Positions 11,590-34,330 of a stretch of 64,000 nt of DNA are shown piece by piece. Both the position numbers and the translations under genes were made by a program. How positions within the stretch are numbered: the stretch's first letter is position 1; each line of letters begins with the position of its first letter. Origin of the DNA: Sipunculus nudus (taxonomy: Eukaryota; Annelida; Sipuncula; Golfingiida; Sipunculidae); NCBI GenBank assembly GCA_026874595.1, contig CM049320.1, positions 49,178,714-49,242,713 of the forward strand, given 5' to 3'. The notes beneath the pieces were generated by a model, which saw only the letters and a list, made by a program, of their open reading frames with translations, did no database searches and had not been told where the DNA came from.

Positions 11590-14500
11590 AGTGCCTAGTG
11601 TGACGTCAGAGAACCGCGTAATTCCGGAATTACCCGAGTGTTCTATAGCCAAAGCCAGACATCGGTTCATATACGATTTTGCCGAGAAAACCTTAGAATT
11701 AACTATTTTTCGTAATCTTTTAGAGATTTTAACCCGTGTAAATCGTTTGATCGTTATTTAATGCGTGGTGACCTAATACTAGATGCGCTCGGCTCTGCAT
11801 ACACTTTAAGGAAGTTTTTTTTACAGAATTATACTGCGAAATCTTTATTAGTTAACATCATTGAAGTCACATCGTCGTATTGTAAACATTAAAGTGTGAT
11901 AAGAATGACTTTCCTAAACTTGTTATTTTGGTAACCTGTTGGTAGCTTTAACGATAACGTATACATATTGTTACTAACATTAATTAATTATCATCAGTTG
12001 GCAATGCGTGCTTTCCGTATCCATAAAATTTCCCTCATATCTCCATTCTTCAAATGGTTTACCAAATATCACATTTTCCTCCCAACTCTAAACAGAGATA
12101 ATCTAACGTTAACGTAACTTGCATGTTAGAGAATTTATGAAGAAGAAATATTTTGATTTAATAATAGTACCAATAAATCTACATGTATAATTTGTAAGGG
12201 TTGGTGATGGTGGGTTCGATCAAAGCCGGCTGCTCAAAAGCAAAAATTGGAGCAATATTGATACCTTAATGACAAGTTACGATTATTCACCAGCCAGGTA
12301 CTTATTAAATCTTAAATCCAGATACAAATAAACATTATTCTTATCGCATGAATAAATTCATCCTCTTTGAATACCTATACGGCAATCAACAGCCCAAGGA
12401 TCAATCTTTTATAAAATATATACCAACATTTTTCCTTATGATTCCATTATTTCAATTTGAATACATACCGCCATCTACAGGCCAACGGTTTAACTTTTGA
12501 TCCGTGAAGCAAACCTGTGTGCACCCATTACCGTTTACCAATACCATATACATGTAGGTACATTTGTTGTTGTACTGAATAAAGGCGCACTTCACACATC
12601 ACACGAGAGTACAAATGCCTACGTGAACTGAATATATATCTTTAAACAAACATTTTATTAATCAAAAGGACGTTTACATAGAACTTACTCGGTCACACTG
12701 AGCTTGCAAGGCCAGGACAGGTCGGTTTTTTATAACTCTGTCTCTCTCTACGAGAATTCAGCGCCAATTATACACAACGCCATCGCACGCACCTAGCTAC
12801 ATTGCTTAACATATTAACATCCTTAATGGCATTGTATTATGACTAAAGCAGTATCTCACAGGGCTGCGCCTATTGGCGACTAGTTGGGGATACAAAATTG
12901 CGAAATAATACGCGAATTATCACTTGGAATCACACAGAATTGATTCACGGAAACTGAATTGGGAAGAGTTATAGAGACGTGTTCGGGACATCGGCGACGA
13001 CACTATGATTTTGAGAGAATATATGTATGAGGGATATTTTGAACATGTTTAAAATTCCAAAGACACGAGAACGAGGCCCTGCAACCAACGTGATGAAATT
13101 AACCTCCCCCCCCCCCCCCCCCCCCCATGAACGTTTCGAGACATTTTGGAAACTCCCTCACGAATTAGTCGCAGTAAGTCGCCAACAATCGCAGCCCAGT
13201 GAGATATTGGCTTAAGGGAGTGAAAATGCCAAAATACTTTCGGAGAAAAGGCATGTACACCAGAACCCTTGAATATCTGTTTTGAATACCTTTTACTCGC
13301 AGGTGATCGCATCCTACAGGTTTCACGACTCCATTTAGGCTTTGAATTTCCATATGACTGATATATATGGGGCTGCACTCAAGCTGTAGTTTTTTATCAA
13401 CCAGATACTAGTACTTTGCGGGTAAACAACCACCACCGTGCGGTTTATTAAGATACATCTTGCTTCCATATTTACTGTCAGTCAGAAGAGTAACAAATAG
13501 GTGTTACTATACGAAACCATGACCGACTTGCGCTTTTATATATCTACACTTTTACACACATACATAACACAATTACACCTACTCTTATATATGTATGTGT
13601 GTGTGTAAACGTGTGTGGAAAATACATCGTAGATGAAAAATGAGAAATCGGTAAGTTTTGGAGTTAACCGGTGATCATTAGAAACTAATACTAGTACACA
13701 TATGGGAGTGTCGTTGTCCCACATACGGACCATTAGCACATCTCGTAACATGGAAGGCGTGTATTGTCAATGAATGTACATACATACATGTAAATGTTAA
13801 TAAGTCCCTGGCCATATGATTCCCCTATCACTCCGATTTAAAGTGTTAAATGAGTACCAGTACACATACATAGATCATATTATTTGTATAGATATAATGG
13901 TTTAAGGTAATTTTCTTACAGAATAGAACACGTAGTACCTACCCCCTCCGGCGGATACTCAGATATTTAGGTTATACGTTACACCACTTGTCACGGGTAC
14001 TGGCGGCGTACTACTGTGCGTGTGTACCGTTTGATTGACGACGATACATCATGCATGCAATCACTGAGGTTTTTATAGGAGTTATCAGAGCGGACGTCAT
14101 ACAGATGGGTGGCGACATGTATTGACACAAGGATGAGCAGCGCGTTGAGTAACACCCCAGAACTCTAAGTCAGTGGGTTAGATTTTTTTTATCTGAATTT
14201 TTCAATATAAAAGGATAAATATACTCTGAACAAATACATCAATGTGTGGGTATGTGTGAATCGCAAGTCTAATCTTCAATGGACTAATTAACGGGAATGA
14301 AAGAATTGATTAATACAAATTGCACTCTTTGTAAGACCACTCTATCCGTTAAGGAATGACAGTATTTGTAATGTGACACGTTACATAGACGGAGGAAGGT
14401 GCTGTTGTGTGGGGGATACAATATGAAAATGTACAGTGTGAATGCAGCGAGCACAGCAAGTACCATACGTGCGATGTAATGAAAACCTTTGATTAAGCAT

Positions 14501-14704
14501 AATATTTATAACTGTGTGTAAGAGCATGCTTGTTTTAAATTACAACAAATGTATAAACAGAAGATTAATATCTGTTGCTGGGAACATTTAAATGCCATTG
14601 ACATGAAATGCAAATAATTTATTGTAATATAATAAAAGAATAAAGTTACAGCTGTTGTGGGACTCACAGTCCCAACAAAACATGGCAGGGACTTGGCAAA
14701 TCTA

Positions 14705-14797
<93 letters not shown>

Positions 14798-15460
14798 TAA
14801 AGCCTCCTTGGGTCAAACTCGAATACTCCACTTCTGTCGTATAAAACTTGATGTCCAACCATGCATGCGCTCAGCTGGGTTTGTACGGTGGGGTACAGCC
14901 CTAACAGCCTTGATAAGTTTCATTTTCGTTTGACATGGCCCCCTGTACCCCATAAAACAAGTGATACCTGCAAATAGGCCTACAACCGCATGCCCACATG
15001 CAACATAAGGATATTTTATATTTGTTGGTGTAAAATCAGGGGGATATAACATATGATAACCCCCACTTTAAACACTGGGGGGGGGGGGCGGGGGGGGGGG
15101 GGGGGGGGGGTCATTACCCCTCCCCCCTCGTCTCCTCCGCCTATGACGTTATAAAGATACTTTGAAATTATACCAATCGTGCAACAGCTATGGAATAAGC
15201 TGTGTGCACTCTTTAGCGTTTTGCAAACCATTCCTCAGCATCCGATTCCAATTGGCCAATTGGTCATTTAACGAATAAATTATGCATGTCCTGATGTAAA
15301 TGTTAAAGATGGTAAAAAGAACGATCCATATGGTCCAGGTCATACTTTCTGTCTTCTATGTAGCAGGCAATGCTTGGTAAACTACGATAGTAGCTGATAC
15401 AGTATACACAGAAAAACCACATTTACAGTGAGTGATAATCAGGATACACGAATGTTTCAA
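11590..15460. other. intergenic, no recognised gene; simple repeats
   Basis: No exon could be supported. The stretch holds a poly-C run near 13107-13126, a CT tract at 14709-14745 running directly into an AT tract to about 14793, and an interrupted poly-G block at about 15079-15110. The open frames crossing the CT/AT tracts are artefacts of dinucleotide repeats. Confidence 0.5.
14709..14793. repeat. compound (CT)n(AT)n microsatellite
   Basis: About 18 CT units are followed, after CCAT, by about 22 AT units. Confidence 0.95.
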
Positions 15461-15465
15461 AGTAT

Positions 15466-15471
15466 TTTATT
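15466..15471 (-). promoter_or_regulatory. polyadenylation signal of the GH9 gene
   Basis: The minus strand reads AATAAA about 30 bases after the GH9 stop codon at 15502-15504. The spacing fits cleavage shortly afterwards. Confidence 0.6.
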
Positions 15472-15501
15472 TTTCTCCTGACAGATCTTCAACACCTACA
15501 A

Positions 15502-26079
<10,578 letters not shown>

Positions 26080-26277
26080 GTATGGTGCTCCGGAAACGCC
26101 CGCGTCAATTATAACCCCCTGCATCAAATATTTTTATTTTGATTTTTAACTTTCAAGAAGATAAATAATACAATTTATGTAGTGCTTTTACCTGTTTATC
26201 GAAACATACAAAAAAGGTCAAAAATAAAATACCGCCCGCCCGCACCGATTTATGAGAAAAGTGCCTGAGAACCATAC
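26080..26277. mobile_element. TIR element (MITE-like), copy 2
   Basis: Starts GTATGGTGCTCCGG and ends GTGCCTGAGAACCATAC, sharing GCGTCAATTATAACC, ATTTTGATTTT and CGCCCGCCCGCA with copies 1 and 3. It is shorter than copy 1 because part of the middle is missing. Confidence 0.7.
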
Positions 26278-26458
26278 ATTTTTTTACTTAAATATAGCGC
26301 TGCGTTATAGAAGAACAAAACATTATCAGTCGGTGATAATAAAGGTATCTCTTTGCCAAAACAGTGAGCTACAAATATTACACAAGTCCTTGGCCAAATG
26401 TATTGTTCTAGAATTCTATGAATAAAAGTCTTCCATCCATTCCGTCTTCCTAGAATCG

Positions 26459-26580
26459 TTACGCTGTATAATCGGCGATAAACTCATAAACTTTCGCAAC
26501 GGTCATAACAATCACTGATTCCGTGTCGACATATTTCTTAATTTCGTGATTGTTAATGAATGTTGCGCAGATTCGATCTG
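26459..26580 (-). CDS. possible terminal exon, unrecognised protein
   Basis: The minus strand has a good acceptor (TTGTTTTGCAG|AT) followed by an open stretch of about 40 codons to TAA. It reads, in part, RICATFINNHEIKKYV and ends FIADYTA. The codon pattern looks protein-like, but I recognise no family. It starts in phase 1, so it does not join in frame to the exon-like segment at 27401-27489, which ends in phase 0. Confidence 0.3.
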
Positions 26581-27400
26581 CAAAACAACAGAGGAGATAC
26601 ATGAGTAAAAAAATATATATAAATATAGACACCCACACACACAGTGACACATATATAAATATATATTTCTGTCGTAGAATTGTCCTTGCCTATACACATG
26701 CCCACGTACAGAGCCTCACGGTTTGCATATTTCTGCATTCAATGAAAACAAAACAGGTATCTTACCACCATTTGTTAGTCGGCTTCCCGCAAAATCATGA
26801 AAATGTCGGCACGAGGGTGGGAGAGGGATTGTCTACCAAGTGGTGTAATCTGCAGGTATTATATATGTGTTCTGTATGGAGAAATAACAAACCGTGTGAT
26901 ATCAGTAATGCCCAAGTTTTTCATTTCTCGGCATGAGAATTAATTAGCATATGTCCCTGGTCTGTGAAGCCGTCAATTGCACCTTTCGAGAGAGTGCCCA
27001 ATCTTTCTCTCTCTCTTTCTCTCTCTCGCTCAGTGGGGGAATTGTATTGGGAATGTAAATGTCGGAAACCTTTGTAAGGTTCCAGAATTATCATTAAATA
27101 ATTAAATTTTAAATCACATGAAACGCACAGTTAATACATTAAATATAATAAACATTATACACTGTATATGCATGTGCTGTTTTACACAATACAACAACAT
27201 ATAGACCATGTAATTTAAAATGTATATATTACACTGTAAAATTTTAATATTTATTACGTTTGTTTCTTATTATACATTGCCTCCTTTATACTCGGGTAGT
27301 TGATACAAGTAAAACAATCTTGGATTTTTTTGCCTTGTTGTTATACACAATTCCGTGTGCATTGCTATGATTTAGGAATAACACTGGAATAACTTACCAT

Positions 27401-27489
27401 GTTATAATCATCAGCCTTTTTCACATGAAAATCCACACGTGTTTTTACATTAGCACTTTTTCTAGCCATGCAGACGTATCTGGTTTCTG
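27401..27489 (-). CDS. isolated exon, possibly the end of an Ig-like domain
   Basis: A segment bounded by a strong acceptor (CCCTTTGCAG) and the donor ATG|GTAAGT encodes TRYVCMARKSANVKTRVDFH and then VKKADDYNM. The Y-x-C-x-A-x-x-S-A pattern followed by alternating hydrophobics resembles the F and G strands of an immunoglobulin-like domain. This is inference from under 30 residues. Partner exons were not identified. Confidence 0.4.
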
Positions 27490-27539
27490 CAAAGGGAAAG
27501 AAAGGATGGGGATAGGGTAGTCCACGCCTAAGAAGCTCT

Positions 27540-28560
27540 AGTCTTCTTTGGGTGTTATCAGGGCCTCCGAGAGGGAGGGTCAGACGGTACATCGTACCGG
27601 GGCCCGGGGGGCCGAAGAGGGGCCTGGGCTGGCGAAAAATTTCCAAGAAGGCATATAAAGTTGAAAGTATGAAAGACTCATCTAAATTATTTATTTAAGT
27701 GATATATTGTTCTTAATCCGGATTCCAGAGTGCAAAGAAAGGGCCCGGCCGACCAGGATTTTCACAGGACCCTTGCAATGCATGAACATTATATTTTTAA
27801 CGTGTATATAAAGTGGGACCAGTAGTTAAAGGGGACACTATAGTGAATATATTGTCCAATAGAAAGCTTGTAACTGAAAATAAGGAAGACTTTCTTTTTT
27901 GCAATTACTTCTACATGTTTTGAATCAGGTAGGTCTGTGGGGCCCGGGCCATCAAGGAGTTGTATTAGGCCCGGGGACTATGTATATTTCATTTGTTTGT
28001 CTGTTACATGGTTTCAATCAGGAGGATGTGAGGTGGCCTTGGGAGGCCAAAGGATTTATGTCTAAAAATTACTTTAAATGACAATTTATTTTTGGGTTTG
28101 TGTGTAATTTTTTGTATGACTTTAATCATGCGGGACCGTTCAAAGGGGCTCGGGTCGGCCATAGTTTTCTGGGGAAGTTGGGCCTAAATACATAAAACAT
28201 GGAATATGTTTAATTTGTTTTTAAGGGTTATTCTACTTTTAATCAGGAGTGATCGCTGCGAGGTTGGCGGGGGGGGGGGGGGGGGTCAAAGGGGGCCCGG
28301 CCTGGTTAAGGTGTCTTAATTAAGGCCCAATAAAAACTGAAAATAGTATATTAGTAATATATTTGAGTTATGTTTGAACAGGGTCTATATACGGGTTGAC
28401 CCGTGAGAGTCCAAGAGGGCCCGGCCGCCCGGAGCCCCGGGTTGCCCAGAAATTCACTCTAGGGCCCGATAGTCTTTTTTTGTTACCTTACGCATGTTTA
28501 TATTGTTATCCAGGTCAGGAGGGTCTAAGTGGGCCATTTTAGTGGTTGCCTGTATAATTT
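27540..28560. repeat. GC-rich degenerate tandem repeat, period about 90-140 bp
   Basis: Blocks with AATCAGG-like starts followed by GGGCCCGGGCC-like motifs recur near 27922, 28014, 28122, 28238, 28375 and 28506, in an otherwise AT-rich setting. A poly-G run (28265-28282) sits inside one unit. A related GGGGCCCGG motif appears near 29397. No coding potential was seen. Confidence 0.55.
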
Positions 28561-29330
28561 TTGGTTACTCATGTTTACTATTATTGGTCTGATCATAGTA
28601 AAATAATATTCACAATCAGCAGTGATAATTTCTCTTTCGATGACCTTGCAATTACTGTATTCATTGTAATTGTGTTTGCCTTCTTTGTAATACCGATGTT
28701 GTCATCTGAATTCAGTTGCTTTGATTAAAAGGTTTATGTAAACTCCTAAACTACGCCATTGACGTTTCTGAGTAAAAACACATTCACAAGCGCCTGTGGT
28801 TTGGTTATTGTCTGCATGTCACCAAACGAAATATGAAAACGATTTCTAATGCCCATTATACAGAATTTATCCATATATGACTAGGAACTTTTTCCGAAAT
28901 AAAAATTGTTAAATTTACCACAAGTGGCTGCATCAAGGGTCCAATGATATCTATATGGACAGTTTTATCGGCTAGGTTATACCGTATGTGGCCTCGACTA
29001 CATTTCATGTTTCTGTTTCTTTAAAGCTATGATACATATTGAAATTTATATCCTCATTCCCATTAACTCCATATCCCCATCACCATGCAACATTCGGACA
29101 ATCAAACTGCTCTGTTATTTAGATCCTTAGACTCTTTTGGACTTTTTGTATTTCTTTTCTATTTTTTTATGTGGTGCTTTCAATCAAATGTTCTCAGTTA
29201 CGTGTCAGAAATAAGGCAACTTGTGCTCATCAGCCGCATATTTATAAATTTGATTTTCTCGGGTTTTTCATGACGTGTATTCCTAATTAAACCGTCTGTT
29301 GTGAATTAACAGTGTTGTTTTTCTTCAGAG

Positions 29331-29367
<37 letters not shown>

Positions 29368-29580
29368 TAATAATAATAATAGTGCTGGGAGGGGGCAGGG
29401 GCCCGGCAACGTTTTTGTAGCGCCTTAAAAGAATCCTCTCGGAGGCCCTTGGTGTTATTATGTGTAGTTAGGAACATTAACATTGCAAACACACGTAAGA
29501 AAAGCAATGGAAGCAATTATGAACAATGGGACAGGAAAAGTAATATATGTATGTAATTTACAGTGAAATAGAACTGTCAA
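28561..29580. other. no recognised gene
   Basis: AT-rich sequence with a short AT dinucleotide tract at 29331-29362 followed by ATAATAATAAT; no exon supported. Confidence 0.5.
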
Positions 29581-29613
29581 TTCCTCACTCAAGGAAGCAC
29601 CACGGGATCACAT

Positions 29614-30470
29614 ATGGCCGGGATACTCGGAGAAGCAATTCGTGACTTACTACAAACTGCATATGAAGAATCTCAACCAAATATGGATAATGCCTTCTTT
29701 GCAAAACCTTTGGATCCACTTCTAAAGCCAATGATATTCCAGATCCGAAAAAGGAAAAACGAGGCAACAGGTGAGTATAGTACGTTAACCAATGGACTGC
29801 TCGATGTAAACTAACTGAGACCAAGGCTTTGCCCGTAGCACTATTTGAGTTGTAAATGCTTTGTTGGAGCTGTTTTGACCCATCCTATAGAACCAAAAAT
29901 GACGGCGGCTGTTACTTCAGCCATTAATGCGTTGTCCGTTCAAGTCGAAAGTCAAGAAAAAGAGATCCAAAAGCAGAACGACACTATGACCACTCAAGGA
30001 AACGAATAAAATAATTGAAAAAGCAGAATGACGATTTGCAAGTTGAAGTAGATGCCCTCGAGCAATATTGTCGGAGAATGAACTTGCGTATATTTTGAGT
30101 AGCTGAGGGTGAATGAGAAAACACTGATGATATTATACTTGATATATGTAAAAGGAAGTTGGGTATCGAGGATATTAATCTTTCGGATATTCAGAGATCA
30201 CACAGGGCCGGGAAACAGAACAGGAACGGTAGGCCAAGACCTGTTGTTGTACATTTCTGCAATTACCGCATCCGATCCATGCAGGCTGTTTAAGTCTATT
30301 CTATGGCCAAGTTAAAAAGGAAGTAATATATTCCTGACCAAGGATTTAACTCAGTAACAGCGAAATGAAACGCCAGAAACAAGTCGAGGATAACTGGACA
30401 GCTGATGGTGATGCGTTTGGCAGGATCAAGAGAGAAGACACTCAAAAGGTAGACCGTGTAATCAATGTTT
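29614..30470 (+). pseudogene. non-LTR retrotransposon ORF1 remnant
   Basis: Fragments in shifting frames spell an L1/CR1-like ORF1 protein. There is a start region (MAGILGEAIRDLL), a coiled-coil-like segment near 29899-30050 (QVESQEKEIQKQND), a block reading EQYCRRMNLR near 30060, IQRSHRAGKQNRNGRPRP near 30195-30240, and FLTKDLTQ near 30330-30350. Several stops and frameshifts show it is dead. ORF1 proteins bind RNA and escort the element's transcript during retrotransposition. The RT part of a similar element resumes at about 32370 beyond the minisatellite. Confidence 0.7.
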
Positions 30471-30786
30471 AACAACTTTTGTCGCTTAGAACTGGACGAT
30501 AATCAATTTTGATTTGATTGTTTTTATCTTTTGAAATTGTAGACTGAATAACATAAATTTGCATGAATGTGTATAATTGTTTTTATATACACATGGGTTT
30601 GCGCACGTATTATATACATATACATATGTTTATATTGACATATTGTTTACAACAGTCGTGATCAAACAGACCATGCAGTGGCACACCATCTGAACTATAG
30701 AAATCTATAGAAATTGTCACACAGAGCAACAAGTTTATCAACTCGGCACACTACCAAACACCGTCATAAACCAGACAGCGAGGGAT

Positions 30787-32240
30787 ATACGTCGGTGTTC
30801 GTTATCTACGTCGGTGATATGTTATCTACGTCGGTGTTATGTTATCTACGTCGGTGATATGTTATCTACGTCGGTGATATGTTATCTACGTCGGTGATAT
30901 GTTATCTACGTCGGTGTTATGTTATCTACGTCGGTGATATGTTATCTACGTCGGTGATATGTTATCTACGTCGGTGTTATGTTATCTACGTCGGTGTTAT
31001 GTTATCTACGTCGGTGTTATGTTATCTACGTCGGTGATATGTTATCTACGTCGGTGTTATGTTATCTACGTCGGTGATATGTTATCTACGTCGGTGATAT
31101 GTTATCTACGTCGGTGTTATGTTATCTACGTCGGTGATATGTTATCTACGTCGGTGTTATGTTATCTACGTCGGTGTTATGTTATCTACGTCGGTAATAT
31201 GTTATCTACGTCGGTGTTATGTTATCTACGTCGGTGTTATGTTATCTACGTCGGTGTTATGTTATCTACGTCGGTGTTATGTTATCTACGTCGGTGTTAT
31301 GTTATCTACGTCGGTGATATGTTATCTACGTCGGTGATATGTTATCTACGTCGGTGTTATGTTATCTACGTCGGTGTTATGTTATCTACGTCGGTGTTAT
31401 GTTATCTTCGTCGGTGATATGTTATCTACGTCGGTGTTATGTTATCTACGTCGGTGTTATGTTATCTACGTCGGTGTTATGTTATCTACGTCGGTGTTAT
31501 GTTATCTACGTCGGTGATATGTTATCTACGTCGGTGTTATGTTATCTACGTCGGTGTTATGTTATCTACGTCGGTGTAATGTTATGTACGTCGGTGTTAT
31601 GTTATCTACGTCGGTGTTATGTTATCTACGTCGGTGTTATGTTATCTACGTCGGTGTTATGTTATCTACGTCGGTGATATGTTATCTACGTCGGTGTTAT
31701 GTTATCTACGTCGGTGATATGTTATCTACGTCGGTGATATGTTATCTACGTCGGTGTTATGTTATCTTCGTCGGTGATATGTTATCTACGTCGGTTTTAT
31801 GTTATCTACGTCGGTGATATGTTATCTACGTCGGTGATATGTTATCTACGTAGGTTATATGTTATCTACGTCGGTGATATGTTATCTACGTCGGTGATAT
31901 GTTATCTACGTCGGCGATATGTTATCTACGTCGGCGATATGTTATCTACGTCGTTGTTATGTTATCTACGTCGGTGTTATGTTATCTACGTCGGTGTTAT
32001 TTTATCTACGTTGGTGTTATGTTATCTACGTCGGTGTTATGTTATCTACGTCGGTGTTATGTTATCTACGTCGGTGATATGTTATCTACGTCGGTGTTAT
32101 GTTATCTACGTCGGTGATATGTTATCTACGTCGGTGTTATGTTATCTACGTCGGTGATATGTTATCTACGTCGGTGATATTTTATCTACGTCGGTGTTAT
32201 GTTATCTACGACGGTGTTCGTTATCTACGTCGGTGATATG
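30787..32240 (+). repeat. 20-bp minisatellite, about 72 copies, stop-free on the plus strand
   Basis: The unit is ATGTTATCTACGTCGGTGNT, where N is almost always A or T. Other changes are rare (for example TCTTCG near 31406 and 31766, GTAGG near 31851). Because 20 is not a multiple of 3 and the plus strand has no stop in any frame, all three frames are open and give the same cyclic 20-residue peptide. The minus strand has stops. The first and last units share a 19-base variant with GTTCGTTATC, which marks both edges. The array lies between the ORF1 and reverse transcriptase remnants. Confidence 0.97.
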
Positions 32241-32369
32241 TTATGCACTGCTTACATACTGGGCCTAGTGTTTGTTCATCGACTGACAATGCTGAATAAT
32301 TATCATGGCAAACAGCCAATGATACTTCTGGGACCGAGTGCTATTTTAAGAACAAAAATAACTTTTTAA

Positions 32370-33105
32370 CTTAACAAAATAACTTTGGACAGAGTCTTAA
32401 TCTCTGAACAAGATTTTTTCGATGAATTAAGCAACTTAGATTCTAATAAAACATGTTGGCCGGACGGTATATCCCCGCGCATGCTTTAAATGTGTGCCAG
32501 TTCATTAACAAAGGGTCTGACACAGATCTTTAACTGGTCTTAAGACATTGCACAGTTCCCACAATGTGTTTATAAGTATCTCTTTGAATTTTTACATTTA
32601 AATAAAGGAATTTACCACTGTACACTCCGCTTATATGCCACTAGACTCTTTTACTTATCAGTTTTGCCAAAATATACTACATAGTTTCATAATGGATGCA
32701 AGAAAAGAATCTTTATTTGTCTCTCCAGACACCCCAAAAGCTTTTGACGGAGTTTTGCACGAGGGACTATTGCATATATTGAGTGTCCTTGGTATCCGGA
32801 GTAAATTGTTAGATTGGCTACGGGATATTTATCTTATAGAAAGCAAAGGATAATTTCAAATTATGCCTCTTCTTCATACTTGCATGTTCCAGTAGGAGTA
32901 GCACAGGGCTCAATACTGGGCTCGCCTTTGTTTCTTGTTTATATTGATGACCTTAAAGATTGCGTAAACACTAATAATATAAGAATGTATTCGAGCGATG
33001 CTTCATTATTCGTTGTTGGAAGTTCGTGGAGAATTTGCGAAGAATTTTTAATATGCAATGATACTTTTAAAATCACTTTAAGTCTGCAACTATGTAACTC
33101 TTAAC
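32370..33105 (+). pseudogene. non-LTR reverse transcriptase remnant
   Basis: Pieces in several frames match conserved RT blocks: LSNLDSNKTCWPDGISPRML near 32426-32487, a palm block AFDGVLHEGLLH near 32740, WLxDYLSYRKQR near 32813-32850, the VPVGVAQGSILGSPLF motif near 32887-32932, and YIDDL (an FADD-box-equivalent region) near 32941-32955. Internal stops and frameshifts make it inactive. The enzyme would copy element RNA at a nicked target site. Confidence 0.85.
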
Positions 33106-33215
33106 ATATTTTTTCACTGTGAAAAGACCGAAATAGTTAATAATTTGTACATAATTAAAAGTATCATTGCCTATAACAACTCTCCGCAAATTCTCTATGA
33201 ATTCTCCACGGAATT
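33022..33215. repeat. inverted repeat at the end of the RT remnant
   Basis: Sequence at 33022-33066 (TCGTGGAGAATTTGCG ... GCAATGATACTTTTAA) is repeated in reverse complement at about 33155-33212. The left arm has an 11-base gap relative to the right, and the loop is about 90 bases. Confidence 0.7.
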
Positions 33216-33286
33216 TCTGCGTTTTAGACCGACCCTCTAACGCCCTTTGTATGATAAATGATTTCTCGGACAATTTCAAGACAATT

Positions 33287-33478
33287 TCGTAAGTTATCCC
33301 AGTAGATCTCAGTAAAACTTTATGAGAAATAGTGTTAAATATGAAATGTAAAAATTATGTATTAAACAATTCATAAAAAATCCAAAAATCATTCAAGTGT
33401 GACCTAAACCTAATCAGAACTGGAGACCCATGAATACGATCCACCTGCTACTACAATTTGAAGTAGATCCGAGTAAAA

Positions 33479-33517
<39 letters not shown>

Positions 33518-33815
33518 TTATTTTTTTTGCAAGTGGGATGGTCAATGTAAGTACCCCCCCTCGATATTCAGATAATAACATTTATGTACTAAAAAGGAAC
33601 TATATTAATAATTAGACTAGTTTCATTTCTGAGATTACTATGAAATATTATATTTCTTAACCTGGTTCTTAACCTTTACTAAAACATACTTAAAAAACTG
33701 ATACTGAATTATTATATATATTGGAAATGTGTCACACGGACAATCTATATATTAATAGCGTAAGGCGATTTTTGTGATTTTCCGTATCTCCTCTGATACT
33801 GCCGTATGGATTGCC
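33287..33815. repeat. 0.53-kb duplicated segment, copy 1, flanked by a 15-bp direct repeat
   Basis: Nearly identical to 36517-37039 over its length, including the internal AT tract (33480-33516) and CCCCCC block. The 15-mer GACAATTTCAAGACA occurs at 33269-33283 and again at 33816-33830, as expected of a target-site duplication. No open frame of note. Confidence 0.85.
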
Positions 33816-34070
33816 GACAATTTCAAGACATGACCAAGGAGAGAGATATAATGTAAACACCATACATGCAGAAGGTTATGAACGTATTTCATATATAGTG
33901 GGCTGGCTTGTTAAGTTGCAGCCACCGAAGCAATAGCGTGTTTACCGCCGGCCTTTATCAACGTAAAGGTGAAGTGAATGCAATTCTTTTGCATGCAGAG
34001 ATTTATTGGGTACATTAAGTTGCTGGACAGTTGATCTGCAGATAGATGATTTCGACATTCATCTCATGAA

Positions 34071-34141
<71 letters not shown>
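34071..34141. repeat. (AT)n microsatellite
   Basis: About 35 AT units. Confidence 0.95.
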
Positions 34142-34144
<3 letters not shown>

Positions 34145-34330
34145 ATAGTTCTCACCTCATATTATTTCCTCTTCTAATATTCGGAGCGACCAAAACAAAC
34201 CGATTATGGTATCGCTGACCTCATAGTTCAAATAAAAGTGCGCATGCGCGTCTTAATCATTAGGACTTCCGGTCACAACACGCAGGGCGTCAGTGAAGAG
34301 GAGATGGGGATATATATATATATATATATA

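Noticed and set aside
14506-14933. Arg-Glu and Tyr-Ile repeat proteins on both strands
   Set aside because: They are translations of CT and AT dinucleotide tracts.
30959-32157. Long overlapping open frames in the 20-bp array as a repetitive protein gene
   Set aside because: Openness follows from a stop-free 20-base unit; no promoter, start context, splice site or unique flanking coding sequence supports translation.
30787-32240. CRISPR-like array
   Set aside because: Units are contiguous with no unique spacers, and the genome is eukaryotic.
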